Shown: one piece after another, positions 1 through 10,560 of the stretch
Position numbering within the stretch: the stretch's first letter is position 1
Layout: each line of letters starts with the position of its first letter
Source of the DNA: Posidonia oceanica
Lineage: Eukaryota > Streptophyta > Magnoliopsida > Alismatales > Posidoniaceae
Length of the DNA: 64,000 nucleotides
Assembly (NCBI GenBank): GCA_037176725.1
Contig: JAZBRS010000037.1
Span: 11,426,001-11,490,000 of the forward strand
Reading direction: 5' to 3'
Notes under the pieces: generated by a model
What the model was told of the DNA's origin: nothing
Database searches by the model: none
The model's input: only the letters and a program-made list of their open reading frames with translations
Program-made: the position numbers and the translations under genes

Positions 1-422
1 TTGGTCCTTAATGCGTCTTTCTAGGGTTTATACTTTTAGATGCGTAGACAGCCTTTGCCATGCTCTTTTCCGCTCTTTGGACAGCTCTTTGCTGACCTCT
101 TTTAGTTGGACAGTTTCTTTTACTGTCTCCTTTCGTTTGTTCCTTACTTGGACAACTTCTTTGCTGCCTTCTTTCCTCTCTGTTTGGGCGGTTTTTGCTG
201 TCGTCTTTTCTGGACGCTTTCTAGGTTACTTGACAAGCAATTTGTACTCTAAGCCTCTGCTCCGAGCCTACTTTTCCCTTACCTCCTCGTGCAATGTGTA
301 TGTGGAGACAGAACAAGGTATGGGTCCCCCTAGGTGTTCCTCTTCCTATTAGCTTTGGGAATCTCTCTCCTTTCTGGCTTGGTGTTAGGCCCTAGGTCTT
401 TTCAATGATATAGGCATGCTGA
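1..422 (-). other. 3' UTR of element 1 (no gene)
   Basis: Sequence downstream of the element 1 integrase in element sense. It contains no recognisable protein motif. The open frames here have no family resemblance and no codon structure I trust. The region is pyrimidine-rich on the plus strand, with repeated CTTTGCTG/TTGGACA-like words near 60-200. The 3' LTR of element 1 is not visible and must lie beyond the left edge of the window. Confidence 0.6.
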
Positions 423-1848
423 TCAAGGGTAGTACCTTTTCGGGTGCATTGTGTTCCAAGGGTCAGGAAGATCTATTCCGTTCTAGGACAATCGATAGGC
501 ATTCCATGGATATGCAGCAACCACTATGTAGGGCCCTTCCCAGTTTGGCTTCAACTTTCCCTTAGGGTAGGGCTTATTGTAAGGCAACACTTCTTTAAGT
601 ATTAGATCACCAATTTTAAATTTACGTTCAATTACTTTCTTTTGGTAAGTCTTGGTTAACCTTTGTTGGTAGACACACGTATGCTCGGCGGTTGCCAGCC
701 GTTTCTCATCAAGGAGTTCCAAATGAAGGAGTAAAGCTTGCCTCTTTTCTTCGGCAGACATTCTCCTATCAATCTTAATTCTTAATGAGGGGATCAGGAT
801 CTCGTATGGGACCACTGCTTCCATACCAAAGGCTAAAGCATAGGGGGTTTGACCCGTTGCCGTCCTTATGGTGGTGTGGTATGCCCACAATGCATTAACA
901 AGCTTATCTGACCAATCTGATCCCTTAGCGTCTTCTACCGTCTTTTTAATGATTTTGATTAAGGTTTTATTAGTAGCTTCTGCTTGACCGTTCCCTTGCG
1001 GGTAATACAGGGAAGAGTGGTGTAGAGTGATACCGAATTTTTGGCATAACCGCTTGAACTCTTCTGAGATGAAGATTGGTCCGTTGTCTGCTACTAAGGC
1101 TTTAGGCATCCCAAACCTTGTGATGATATTTCACTGTACGAATCGGCACAGGGTTGTGGCTTTGATGTTCGCGAACGCCTCTACTTCTGCCCATTTGGTG
1201 AAGTATTCCGTCGCCGTTAGGATGAAAGTGTTGCCCTTCCCTGATGGATGGGTCCCACCACATCGAAGGCCCACTTAGAGAAAGGCCATGGTGTTGATAA
1301 AGCGTGAAGCGCTGAAGCTAGAGCATGAATCTTATTGCCGTGCAGCTGGCAGCTCTTGCACTGCTTGATTTTACTTGTGCAGTCAGCTTCCATGGTAGGC
1401 CAGTAATACCCCCTTCTGATGATCATTTTGGCCATGAACTGGGAGTTGATGTGGCCCCTGCAGACTCCCTCATGTGTTTCCTTGAGAATCTCGACTAACT
1501 CAGATGCATCCACACATCGGAGTTCAATCCCTAGGGGTGTTCTCCGGAAGAGTGTGTTGGCTTTGATGTAGTACTTCGTAGCCATCCTCCTCAGTGCTTC
1601 TCTGTCCTTGGGAGTTGCATAAGTCGGGAAGGTGCGATCTTGTACATAATTCTGTATGTCATAATACCACGGGTTGCCATCGCCGTTTACTTCTATAGCT
1701 CCTTGATAACAGACCTTTGTGCACATTAAGCTTTCCTGGTTTAGTTCCTCTTTGAGTTTTTGAACCCATTTGGTGGTAGACTCCACTGTTGGTGCGCTGA
1801 TTCTTCGCATTGTGATGGATTGCTTGTCTGTCCCTGAGCTGAAAGGGA
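423..1848 (-). pseudogene. Integrase domain of element 1 pol (frameshifted)
   Basis: Integrase inserts element cDNA into the host chromosome. The N-terminal HHCC zinc-binding motif is visible: ETHEGVCRGH, then CKSC about 30 residues later (near 1475-1349). The catalytic core shows all three acidic residues: WAFDVVGPI (D at about 1264), LVADNG (D at about 1088) and NGQAEATN (E at about 980). The last two are separated by 35 residues, the D,D(35)E spacing of retroviral and Ty3/gypsy integrases. The C-terminal part includes KLKPNWEGPY. A one-base loss near 1252-1256 shifts the frame just after VGPIH. In-frame stops lie at 1133-1131 (TGA, probably from Trp) and 485-483 (TAG); recognisable coding continues past the latter to a TGA at 425-423. 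The domain follows the second RNase H, the usual Tat order. It is not functional as it stands. Confidence 0.93.
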
Positions 1849-2371
1849 GCGAGGATGCCAATGAGGCCAATGAATCAGCCAGGATGTTGTTGCTTCTAAG
1901 TGCGAGCACATACATAACCCTGTCAAATTTCTTCAGTAAGGCTTTAGCTAGGTTGCGGTATTCCTGCAGCTTTGGCGAGAGGGTCTTGTATTTGTTGAGG
2001 ACTTGCAGTATGACAAGCTGTGAGTCCCCAACTACTTTTAGTCTTCTTGCCCCTAGATCGAGAGCCATTCAGAGCCCTAGAATGAGTGCCTCGTATTCTG
2101 CAATATTATTATTCGCTGGGAAGTGTAGCTGGGCTACAGCGGGGAGAACAATACCCTCTGGAGTGAGGAGTGTTGCCCTTATTCCGGTGCCCTGTAAATT
2201 AAGCGCTCCATCGAAATGGAGGGTCCATTCTCTGATGAGTAGCATGACACTACTGATTGCCAGTATTTCCTCATCTAGGAAATCTATTGATACTGGCTGA
2301 TACTCTGACACAGGTAGCCCGGCGAGTTGATCCGCGATAGCTTGCCCCTTGATCGCCTTCTGAGTGATGAA
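1849..2371 (-). pseudogene. Archaeal-type RNase H (aRNH) domain of element 1
   Basis: This second RNase H is the hallmark of the Tat lineage and is thought to provide the active RNA-degrading site, since the first RNase H is degenerate. In order: WTLHFDGA (catalytic Asp near 2212), NNNIAEYEAL (Glu near 2095), VVGDSQLV (Asp near 2026), and NNILADSLASLASSL (Asp near 1873). All four positions expected for an RNase H active site are retained. The linker before it (FITQKAIKGQAIADQLAG) is also typical. It is read in the same frame as RT but is cut by stops at 2374-2372 (TAG, probably from Gln) and 2071-2069 (TGA, probably from Trp). Confidence 0.93.
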
Positions 2372-4174
2372 CTACAGGTCAAACTTAGTAAGGAGCATTT
2401 GCCATCGTGCTAGCCTTTTGGACAATGCTGGTTTCTCAAACATGTACTTGATAGGGTCCATCTTGGCTAAGTAGCAGACTTTGTGTGCCAGAAAGTAGTG
2501 CCTGTGCTTCTGTGAGGCCCATACTAAGGCCAGGCAATGTCTCTCGATCTGGGAGTACTTTCTCTCGTATTCAATTAACATTCTACTGAGGTAATAAACC
2601 GCTTTCTCATTCCTTCCAGTCTCATCATGTTGTGCCAGGACGACACCCACCGAGTTATCAGTAACGGCCAAGTAGAGTAGCAATGGCCTCTCGGGGACTG
2701 GAGCAGTCAATACTGGTGGGTTGAGGAGGTAGAGTTTTAGCTCATCAAAGGCCTTCCGACAGGTATGATCCCACTTGAATTCCGTGCCACCTTTTAAAAG
2801 CTCATAGAATGGTCTACACTTTTTTGCATGTTGAGAGATGAATCTGCGGATAAACTGTAGCCTCCCTATGAGTCCTTTGAGCTCCTTGACATTCTTTGGC
2901 GGTGGCATGGCTGTTATAGCTTTAGCTTTGGTGGGATCCACTTCTATGCCCCTTTTGCTTACTATGAAGCCGAGTAGCTTTCCGGCAGTGACCCCGAAGA
3001 CACACTTCTTGGGGTTCATTTTGAGATTGTACTGGTCTACTCTCCGGAGTACTCTTTGTAGTACTTCAAAGTGTCCCTCTCTTGTTTTTGACTTTACTAA
3101 CAAATCATCCACATAGCACTCCATGCAATCATGTATCATATCATGAAAGATTGCCATCATAGCCCTCTGATAGGTGGCTCCAGCGTTCTTTAATCTGAAC
3201 GGCATGACTACATAGCAGTAGGTTCTCCATGGGGTGGTAAATGAGGTTTTCTCCTGATTTTCTTCTGCGAGTTTAATCTGGTTGTAACCGGAGAAACCGT
3301 CCATGAATGAGAGCATCTCATGGCCTGCAGTGTTGTCTATGAGGATGTCTATATGTGGAAGAGGGAAATCATCTTTTGGGCATGCTTCATTGAGGTTCCT
3401 GTGGTCAATGCACACGCGCACTTTGCCATCTTTCTTCATTACTAGAACTATGTTTGCAATTCATTCCAGATATACCACAACTCTGATGAACTTTGCTTTA
3501 TGTAGCTTGTCTATCTCTTCTTTGACTTTTAGAGCGAGGTCTGGACGTAGACGCTGGAGCTTTTGCTTCGCTGTCTTAGCGCCTGGCTTGAGAGGGAGCC
3601 TGTGCACCACCAGTAGTGAATCAAGCTCGGGCATTTCTTCGTAGGAGAAGGCCAGTACCTTCACATATTTTTTGAGTAGTTTTTTCATTCTGGTTCGTTC
3701 ACCTGAGTTGAGGGCAGAGTTTATCCAAACTGGTCTTGGATCATCTTCAGTGCTCAGATTGACTTCTTCTGTTTCTTCAGCAGTAGCCTTCGTCTGCTCA
3801 TTGTATTTCTTCATCATTTCTTCGAAGATGGCAAGGTCTACCGATTCTTCATTTGGGTCCTCTTCTGTATCCACCAACTCGAAGACTTCATAGTTTCCAG
3901 TGTTTTTGCCAGTAATGTTTGACACTTCTTCGACCAGGAAGATGGCATGCGACGTGGCTAGCTCCTGTGGTAATGTCGTGGTATAGTGACATACTCTGAC
4001 AGTTTGGGTGATCGGCTCCTTCCTGTTCCGGCTTGCACACTTAGTAGAGTAATTAGATACTTTTTGTGAGGACACGGTGGCAGTTAGGCCGTCCCTGCCT
4101 TGCCCTCGTCTACCTTCCCCACTACTAACTAAACTAGGAAGTACATTACCGGAAAGTAAATCATGCGAAAACAA
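2372..4174 (-). pseudogene. Reverse transcriptase and first RNase H of element 1
   Basis: The reverse transcriptase copies element RNA into cDNA in virus-like particles. The N-terminal 240 residues hold an acidic linker and the VVHRLPLKPGAK / KVKEEIDKLHKAKFIR approach to RT. The RT core then shows CIDHRNLNEACPKDDFPLP, MDGFSGYNQIKL, FRLKNAGATYQR and the catalytic YVDD box (near 3115-3104). The first RNase H follows as LLLYLAVTDNSVGVVLAQ. Here the Asp expected in a working RNase H is Ala, as in other Tat elements where this domain survives only as a connection domain. A TGA at 3463-3461 replaces a conserved Trp just before the RT core; otherwise one frame is open for about 600 codons. The real N-terminus is uncertain because RT is normally part of a longer polyprotein or a spliced product. 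Confidence 0.95.
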
Positions 4175-4258
4175 AATGCAGGAAAGAAATTATTTACAAG
4201 AGTAAGGGGTTTGCCCCTAGGTTTGTCTCCGCAGTGGAGGCGGTTCGCCATCGAGCGT

Positions 4259-4574
4259 TCAGTCTATGGCCCCGGCCCCTTCTTGCTCAGAGGGGCAAGG
4301 CCGTATGTTGTTGAAGAGACAGGTGAGCTTGTAGACGAGGTCGGAGTCTGCTGCTTCAGTGCCTTCAGTGGAGGTTCGGAGGAGTTGCTTGCTTGGACGT
4401 CTGGAGGCAAGGGAGTTCAGTTTGTGGCCCCAGCCCCTTCTTGCTTAGAGGGGCAAGGCCGTAGGTTGTTGAAGAGACAGGTGAGCTCGCAGATGGGGTC
4501 AAAGTCTTTTGCTTCAGTGCCTTCAATGGAGGTTTCAGAGGAGTCGCTTGCTTGGACGTCCGGAGGTAAGGAAG
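4259..4574 (-). repeat. 158-bp tandem duplication at the end of the gag-pro frame
   Basis: Two adjacent copies (4259-4416 and 4417-4574) share long identical stretches, for example the repeated AGAGGGGCAAGGCCGTA and TTGAAGAGACAGGTGAGCT. Each copy ends the coding frame with TGA after a GAG/GAT-type Ala-rich tail (GGGGCCA..GACTGA or GGGGCCACAAACTGA). The duplication therefore copied the stop codon, leaving two successive termination sites between protease and RT. Confidence 0.85.
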
Positions 4575-5820
4575 CTTTTGGGGCTGCGGGGAGAGCAGCA
4601 GGGACCTCTTTTGTGCAAGAGGTTGATGCTTCTTCCTCAGGCTTCGTCAGAGCGTTGAGGATGACTGGAACTTCTTCTGGACAGGGAGAAGGAGTTGATG
4701 CCGTCTCGGGATCTGTAAGAGTGCCGAGGATGACGGGCTTAGAGGCTTCTTCAAGGCGGTGAGAAGAAGTTGCAGCTATTGTTGTTGCTAGGAGGTTGGG
4801 AACTGTGTCTGACACTTGCTTGTCGTGTACTTGTAGCCTGACTGATATGAAGTGGTTGGCAAGTGACCATGCTAGAGGTTTGCTTGGATCTGGATGCCCA
4901 AGGTACCCTAGCCCGGTATGACTGCGCTCCTCAGGTGTTTGGAGCGCGTCCCTCATTCCTTGCTCCTGGCGGCTAAGTCCTTTCCCCAGGGTGTACCCTA
5001 TCTTGAGGAGAATCTCCCAAGGCCTTTTCATGTGGTCGAGGTAATCGTATTGATTCATATCAATACTCTGGAGAGCAAAGACTTTCTTGACATTGTTTAT
5101 GGCCTTGGTAGTCGAGTCCCTGATCAATGGTGCTGGTGTGATAGTTGGGACTGTCACTAGGTGGGCTTTCGCTTCTACTGGCTTGTCTCCTAGTATTTTG
5201 ATGATCTTCCCTTGGTAAGGGAACTTCATGCATTGGTGGCGCAGGGAGGTGACTGCCTTGATCTCTTCGATACATTGGCGTCCTAGGATGAGTCGATACG
5301 AGATTGGGGCATCGACTATTATTAGTTCTGTTTCTATTTGGAGAGCGCCAATGGTAACTCTGACGGTGATCTTCCCTAAGGCTACTTTCTTGTTATTGTC
5401 GTACCCTGATACAGTTAAGGTTGCTGGGCATAATTGAGACTCTGTTAGCCTAATTAACTGTAGGGTTTCTAGGGAGCATATGTTTAGAGTTGCCCCTGTA
5501 TCCACAAGTATACAAAGTTTATAATTGTTTATTACAATAGTAACACTTAATGGCAGGGTCCTTCTCTCAGGAGGAGCTAGTTCGGAATCAGTGAAGATGA
5601 CCGTAGGCTCTATGAACTCGGCTGCCAAAGTATCAGCGGGTATGTCCTCCGATACTTGGGCCTTCTTCAATACCACCATTAGGATATCTCGGTGCTTCCC
5701 TGAGGCCCTGATCAGCTCGTAGATAGAGATCTTCGCTTGTGTCTTCCTGAGCTGCTCTAGGATGTCGAAGGTGCCTTCTATTCTCCGGGGTATGTGGAAC
5801 TCTTGGCGAGGTGGAGAAAC
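4575..5820 (-). pseudogene. Second protease (PR2) with G-patch-like tail, element 1
   Basis: An aspartic protease that would process the gag-pol polyprotein. From about 5820 the frame reads a conserved pre-protease segment (FDILEQLRKTQAKISIYELI), then the active site CILVDTGATLNICSLETL (Asp near 5502) and the second signature YRLILGRQCIEEIKAV with HQCMKFPYQGK. About 55 residues later a segment matches the G-patch plan: PWEILLKIGYTLGKGLSRQE, then QGM, then HTGLGYLG (5016-4900). The rest is an acidic, Pro/Ala/Ser-rich tail running into the 158-bp duplication. The main open frame starts at Met 5679 and runs to 4417 without a stop (420 codons), the longest intact protein segment of element 1. A related but separate protease lies directly upstream (PR1). 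Confidence 0.88.
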
Positions 5821-6129
5821 GGTTCGTTCTACATCAGGTGGAGGTGGTGCGACTTGGTTGGAGATCCGCCCTGTTCTTGTGATAGGGGCTTGCTGAGCTT
5901 GGTTGTGTTCTTTCCTGGCATAGCCAGACTTAAGCAGAGACAGAGGTCTTCTGAAGAGACTGCCCCTAATTTACGGGTAGGTGAGATGAGCTTAACAGTG
6001 CAGGTCTCTAGATTTGGGTACACCCTTGGGTGGCTTGAATATCTTCGAACTGCTGGAATCCTTGGATGCTTGGGGCTTCATCGTCCCAGTCATCGATCTA
6101 GCCACTTGTGCCATTTGGTGATGGACCTC

Positions 6130-6873
6130 CCATGTGAAATCCTATCAGATAGGGCCTCCAGATCATTTCCAGGGTTGTTTCATGGTCTGCCTTGATGGTG
6201 ATCATCTCCCCTTGGAATTTGGACTTTAATAGCTGGTGTGTTGGGGATGCGACTGCACATATTTTTGCCAATCAAGTTCTTCCCAGGATTAATGGTTCTG
6301 CCAATTCGCACTCCACCAACATGACCTTGGTAATGCTGGTGAGGGGGTCGATGGTAATTGGTAGCTGAACCATCCCTCTCACCTCTGTCTGACTGTTATC
6401 AAAGCCCTTGCAGAAGATCTTTTCCTTGGTGATCTCTTCTTCTTCAACGTCCAGGTAGTCAAGTGTTTCAAAGAGCACGCACTGCGACTAGCCCCTGTGT
6501 CTACAAGTATGCCAGGGAGGAGGTAACCGTTGACTTCTATAGTGATCACTAAGGGCCAGAGCTGTTTCTCTGGTGTGGGTAGTTCCGAGTCCTTGAAGAC
6601 TATATTCCTCTGCTCATATTCTTTGATGATCTTTCGGGCTAGTTCAAAGGGATCTGTCCCGCCATTCTGCTCTTGGGGTTGACCTTCTCCTGGGAGGAAA
6701 TTGAAGCACCTGAGTAGTTCTAGGTCATTTGCCTCACTTTCTTTGTCTTGTACTGCCTCTATTGGAAATTCCTATTCTACGGATCCCTATTTAGAGCATA
6801 TCTCGACCTCATTGCTTTCCGCATTGGAGGAAGCCAGCCCTAGTTCTGATTCAAGTAGGCAAATGGACACGGT
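6130..6873 (-). pseudogene. First protease-like domain (PR1), element 1, frameshifted
   Basis: Immediately after gag, in the gag frame, the sequence reads an acidic linker, then RNIVFKDSELPTPEKQLWP, then GYLLPGILVDTGAS, an aspartic protease active site (near 6486-6515). A frameshift follows a few residues later. The next frame continues LFETLDYLDVEEEE, RGMVQLPITIDPLT and AEPLILGRT (near 6274), with protease-like downstream residues after a stop. The approach to the active site resembles that of PR2 (FxDSELxxPE...LVDTGA), so PR1 and PR2 look like tandem paralogues. TAG stops at 6876-6874, 6789-6787 and 6774-6772 interrupt the linker. Alternatively the two could come from recombination between two related elements. 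Confidence 0.75.
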
Positions 6874-8856
6874 CTAGGCCTCTGGTGGACTGCCTTCTGC
6901 CTCCAGATGTGCCACTGAGTGATTGAGCAGAGGGTTCTGGTGTATCTGTAACTTGTGTTGTCCTGTCCTGGCCTCTTTCAACCTGTCTTTGAGGGCCGAC
7001 CACATTATTTCTCCCTTGTCATTTAGATCATATATTCTGTCTTTTAACACGTAACATTCCTCAAGTGTGTGCCTGTTTTTCTGGTGATATGCACAGTACT
7101 TGGACATGTTTGTGTTGGGAGCGTTTGGCTTCGGCACTAGGAGTTGCAAGTCCCCACTTTCGACCAACATTCTGAAGATGTCTGGGATTGTCTCTGGAAG
7201 TGGTGGGTAGCTCTGTCTTCTTGGTCCTCTAGGTGCCTGTGGTGGAGGAACATTGTGGTAGTCCCTCTGCCCTTGCAGTGGTGCTTTGTATTGATTATTG
7301 CTCTGCCCTTGTTGGGCATTTATTGGGGAGTTAGAGTGCTGGGGTTCGAACTGTTGGAATGGTTGCCTCTGCTGTTCTACTTGTTGATATTGAGGCTGCT
7401 GGAAGTGTTGCCCTTTCCATCCCCTTTGATTCTGCGTGGTTATCTGTGCCATGCTGCCAGTGACACCTTCTATTGTATGCCTCGCAGTCTTCTTCCGGTT
7501 CTTTGCTTTGAGCTCCAGGAATGGCAGCTCTTCTCTGTTTCGCATTACTTTGATGGCCCGCTCGTATAACTGTAGATAGGTGTGGAAGCCACCTACCAAC
7601 AGTCCGGCCCTGAGTGCTCCCGTGGTATTTCTTGCAATTATCTCCACGGCTTGGCCTTCGGATATGTAGCACTCTGACCGAGCGGCCATGTCCCTCCATC
7701 GGCTAGCGAAGGTGACGAAGTCCTTGTTTGGCCTCATCCTCTCAGTTGTGAGGTCGCCTGCAGTGGGTTTGTCTGGCACCCGGTGACTATACTGGTTTAG
7801 AAATTTTTCCTCAATTATCCTAAAATCCTAGAGATCATAGGAAGTCAGGGTGTCAAACCACTTTAAGGCTTCTCCCTCAAGCGTCTTGAAGAAGAGGTAT
7901 GCGGTGAGCTCGGCGTCGTAACGCTACGGCAGAGTATCCATAGTGAAGGCAGCTATGTGATTCCTGGGATCCTCTGTTCCATTATACCTCCTCATCTTTG
8001 GCATTTTAAACCCTGGGGGAAGGGCAAAATGAGGGAACTTGGAGATGTCGTAGCCGATGGGTGTCTTTGAAGTGACTCCGGCCTCTGTTAACGCTTCGGT
8101 GATCATCCTTTTGAGATCTATCCCTGGTGCGGCGTATTGCCCCTGGCTCGGGTGCTGGTGTGTCTATGGGAATGGTGGTAATGATGGGTTATGTTGTGGG
8201 GGAAAGAGGAACGACTGGGGTCGTGTAGGGTAGTATGGTGTGTTAATAGGAGGTTGTTGTGGATGGAAGAATGATGATGAAAGCGGAGTGGGGTAGTATT
8301 GCGTATTAGCAGGAGGTTGTGATATGTATGGGGTTGTATATGGTAGAATTAGATGGATATAAGGGTAGGTGGGCGCCGTGTGGTACGGTGGATAGGAACC
8401 TTGGTTAGGGAAGGCAGGGTTTGGTATGGCATGCGTATAGACTGGTGTATGGAATAGGTGGTTGTGGTGTTCTTGGAGGGTGGAGGTTTGCGGGCTTGTG
8501 TGCGTGAAGTGTTGTTGAGCCGGGGATTGCCGGACCTCGTAGGCCTCCTCCTCAGTTGGGTAGGAAGTAGTTACGATGGGAGGCATGACGTTGGAGGTTG
8601 CCTCGGGATGTGTGAACTTGGGCGGGACATTCCTTGTTTGGGACTGATCCCCCTCCCTTCCTTCTTCATTTGTATCAGTGTGGTAATCGAAGGGGATGGA
8701 GACATACGGGAATCTTCGTCGGCCGGCGGCTCGTGGGAAGCCGGGGGTTCCTGGCCCTTCCGTCTGTGAGATTGAGCCTTTGAAGAAGGACCCATCCGGG
8801 CCTAGGCTTTGCTGCGCCATGGAGGTAGAGGTTGAAGATGTGCTCATGTGCTCCAT
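6874..8856 (-). pseudogene. Gag of element 1 (three in-frame stops)
   Basis: Gag forms the virus-like particle and binds element RNA. One frame from ATG 8856 to TAG 6874 covers about 660 codons but is interrupted by TAG at 8166-8164, 7926-7924 and 7830-7828. The first 230 residues are Pro/Tyr/Gln-rich and low in complexity. The gag core follows: FKMPKMRRYNGTEDPRNHI, FFKTLEGEALKWFDTL, FASRWRDMAARSECYISEGQ. Near 7056-7100 is a zinc-knuckle variant, YCAYHQKNRHTLEEC (C-x2-H-x4-H-x4-C), the form usual in Tat gag. The start is chosen because ATG 8856 follows a long A-rich leader and opens the longest consistent frame. The frame continues past TAG 6874 into PR1, so that stop may itself be a mutation. 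Confidence 0.9.
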
Positions 8857-8913
8857 TTTTTTTTTTTCTTTCTTTTTTTCTTTTTTTTCTTCTTTTCTTT
8901 CCTTTTTTTTTTA
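8857..8913 (-). promoter_or_regulatory. A-rich leader directly upstream of element 1 gag ATG
   Basis: About 57 nt that are almost entirely A with a few G on the minus strand (T with a few C on the plus strand) and abut the gag ATG at 8856. It could be a slippage-prone leader or a poly(A)-like translation enhancer. No function can be shown from sequence. Confidence 0.5.
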
Positions 8914-9360
8914 GACTATTACAGACTGTTATAGACTATTACAAGAGATCGAAGAAAAAGAAATTACAGACTCGATATGCTAACTAATACAGACTTAATT
9001 AAAATGAAAGTAAAATTAAAACGATAAACAATTCCTGCTTCGCTGTTTCTATGACCTGTCAACAGAGATAATTAGGTTCCTGTAAGCAAGGCACACCGAA
9101 GCGTCCTACCCTGTAGTCGCCTGTAGATCAGGCAGCTTACGCTTCTGTTCTTCCGGCTGCCAAGGTCTGTTCTGGACAGACCGTGCAACGAACAGGAATA
9201 AAACAATACAGGTTTCAGGCAGATCGTTGTTTTTACTGTTTAAGTGATTTAGTTAATGGATTGATTAAACCTGCATGTGTTTATGCTGAATGGGATTCTT
9301 GTTCAAAGGTACTGCTCTCTAACCTTCTCTAGGGTCCACCAAGAGGGGCCTAGATGGGGG
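8914..9360 (-). other. 5' UTR of element 1, gag-proximal part
   Basis: Untranslated leader between the A-rich tract and the solo LTR inserted at 9361. There is no gene. It contains a perfect 7-bp hairpin, GGTCTGT/ACAGACC with a 5-nt loop (9164-9182), and a GGCAGC/GGCTGC near-pair just before it. The leader resumes on the other side of the inserted LTR at 13737. Confidence 0.7.
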
Positions 9361-9389
9361 TGTAGTAATCTCGATTTTCGGATCGTTCA

Positions 9390-9414
9390 TGCACGCTGCC
9401 AAAGCTCGCGTGCA
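9390..9414 (-). repeat. U5-tip hairpin (TGCACGC/GCGTGCA)
   Basis: Perfect 7-bp arms at 9390-9396 and 9408-9414 around a loop containing CCAAAGCTC. A close relative occurs near the U5 end of the solo LTR at 52438. Longer versions with CCACGAT/ATCGTGG outer arms occur at about 33640-33695 and 35747-35800. Confidence 0.6.
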
Positions 9415-10256
9415 CTGATCAGAATCAGGTTCACTATTTAGCGGGTGCATCCGAGAAGAAAGACTTGACTCGAAAACACTTAAAAAAGGGAAAAAAGGAA
9501 AGATAAGACAAATCAGAGTCGCCACCGTGTCTATTAAGTCGGGAGATAAGGAAAACTGGGGAAATGCATGAATAAACACGCAAAACCAAGCAAAAGATGC
9601 AATGCAATGCAATGCAATGCAAATGAAATGATATGCAATGAGATGCAAATGATGTGACTCGTGCCTAGGATAAGGGCAATATGGTCATTGCGGGCCATGA
9701 GAAAGGGCAAAGACTCCTGTTACGTGTGGGGAAGGTGTTAGGCACCCCCGACACGCCCGAGAATCAGCCTTTCTAGGCTTACGCTCGCATACGCAGGGAA
9801 ATGCATACTTTGAATGCCTAAGTACCATGAATGCCTAATTAGATGCTCTAATGGGTGCTTTAAGTGATGAAATGCGTGCAAGGAATTGAACGTGCAAACT
9901 AAGTGCTCAGCAGCGCTGTCAGTGTTCCAAACAGGGCATACCCTGGTTCGTGAGAACTCCAGACAGTAAGCATCACTGCCCTAAATGCAAATGCAGGTGA
10001 TAAAACAAAACCGCGGTAAAACCATGCAATGCGAGGTGACATGCAAAGGAAAATAGAAGCAAACACGTAAAACGGTACGAGAAACGAAAATCGGCATGCG
10101 AAATGGTGCAAAGGCGAAGGAAAACAAGAACGGGCACGCAAAACAAGGCAAATGCAGGCGAAAACAGATGCGGACGCGCAAAACGATGCAAATGCAAGCA
10201 AAACAGTGCAAATGTTTGCAAAACAGTGCAAATGTATGCAATAATGAAAGAAAAGG

Positions 10257-10560
10257 ACCTAAATGCAGTGAAAATGCAAACCTAGGGACTAGATGCAACT
10301 AAATGCAAACTCAAGGACCTATATGCAATGAAAATGCAAACTTAGGGACCTGGATGCAACTAAATGCAAACTTAGGGACTTGTATGCAATGAAAATGCAA
10401 ACCTAGGGACCTGGATGCAACTAAATGCAAACTTAGGGACCTATATGCAATGAAAATGCAAACCTAGGGACCTGGATGCAACTAAATGCAAACTTAGGGA
10501 CCTATATGCAATGAAAATGTAAACCTGAGGATCTGGATGCAAATGTAATAAAATGCAGGG
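10257..10560 (-). repeat. 61-bp tandem repeat in LTR, about 5 copies
   Basis: The unit is about 61 bp, itself made of two half-units of about 30 bp (ACCTATATGCAATGAAAATG... and ACCTGGATGCAACTAAATG...). Copies 2-4 are nearly identical and the flanking copies have decayed. It sits at the start of the LTR's degenerate ATGCAAT-repeat zone and looks like a recent local amplification of that motif. Confidence 0.9.

Noticed and set aside
11..352. 113-codon plus-strand frame
   Set aside because: Lies in element 1 3' UTR, antisense to the element, hydrophobic by T-rich composition, with no family match.
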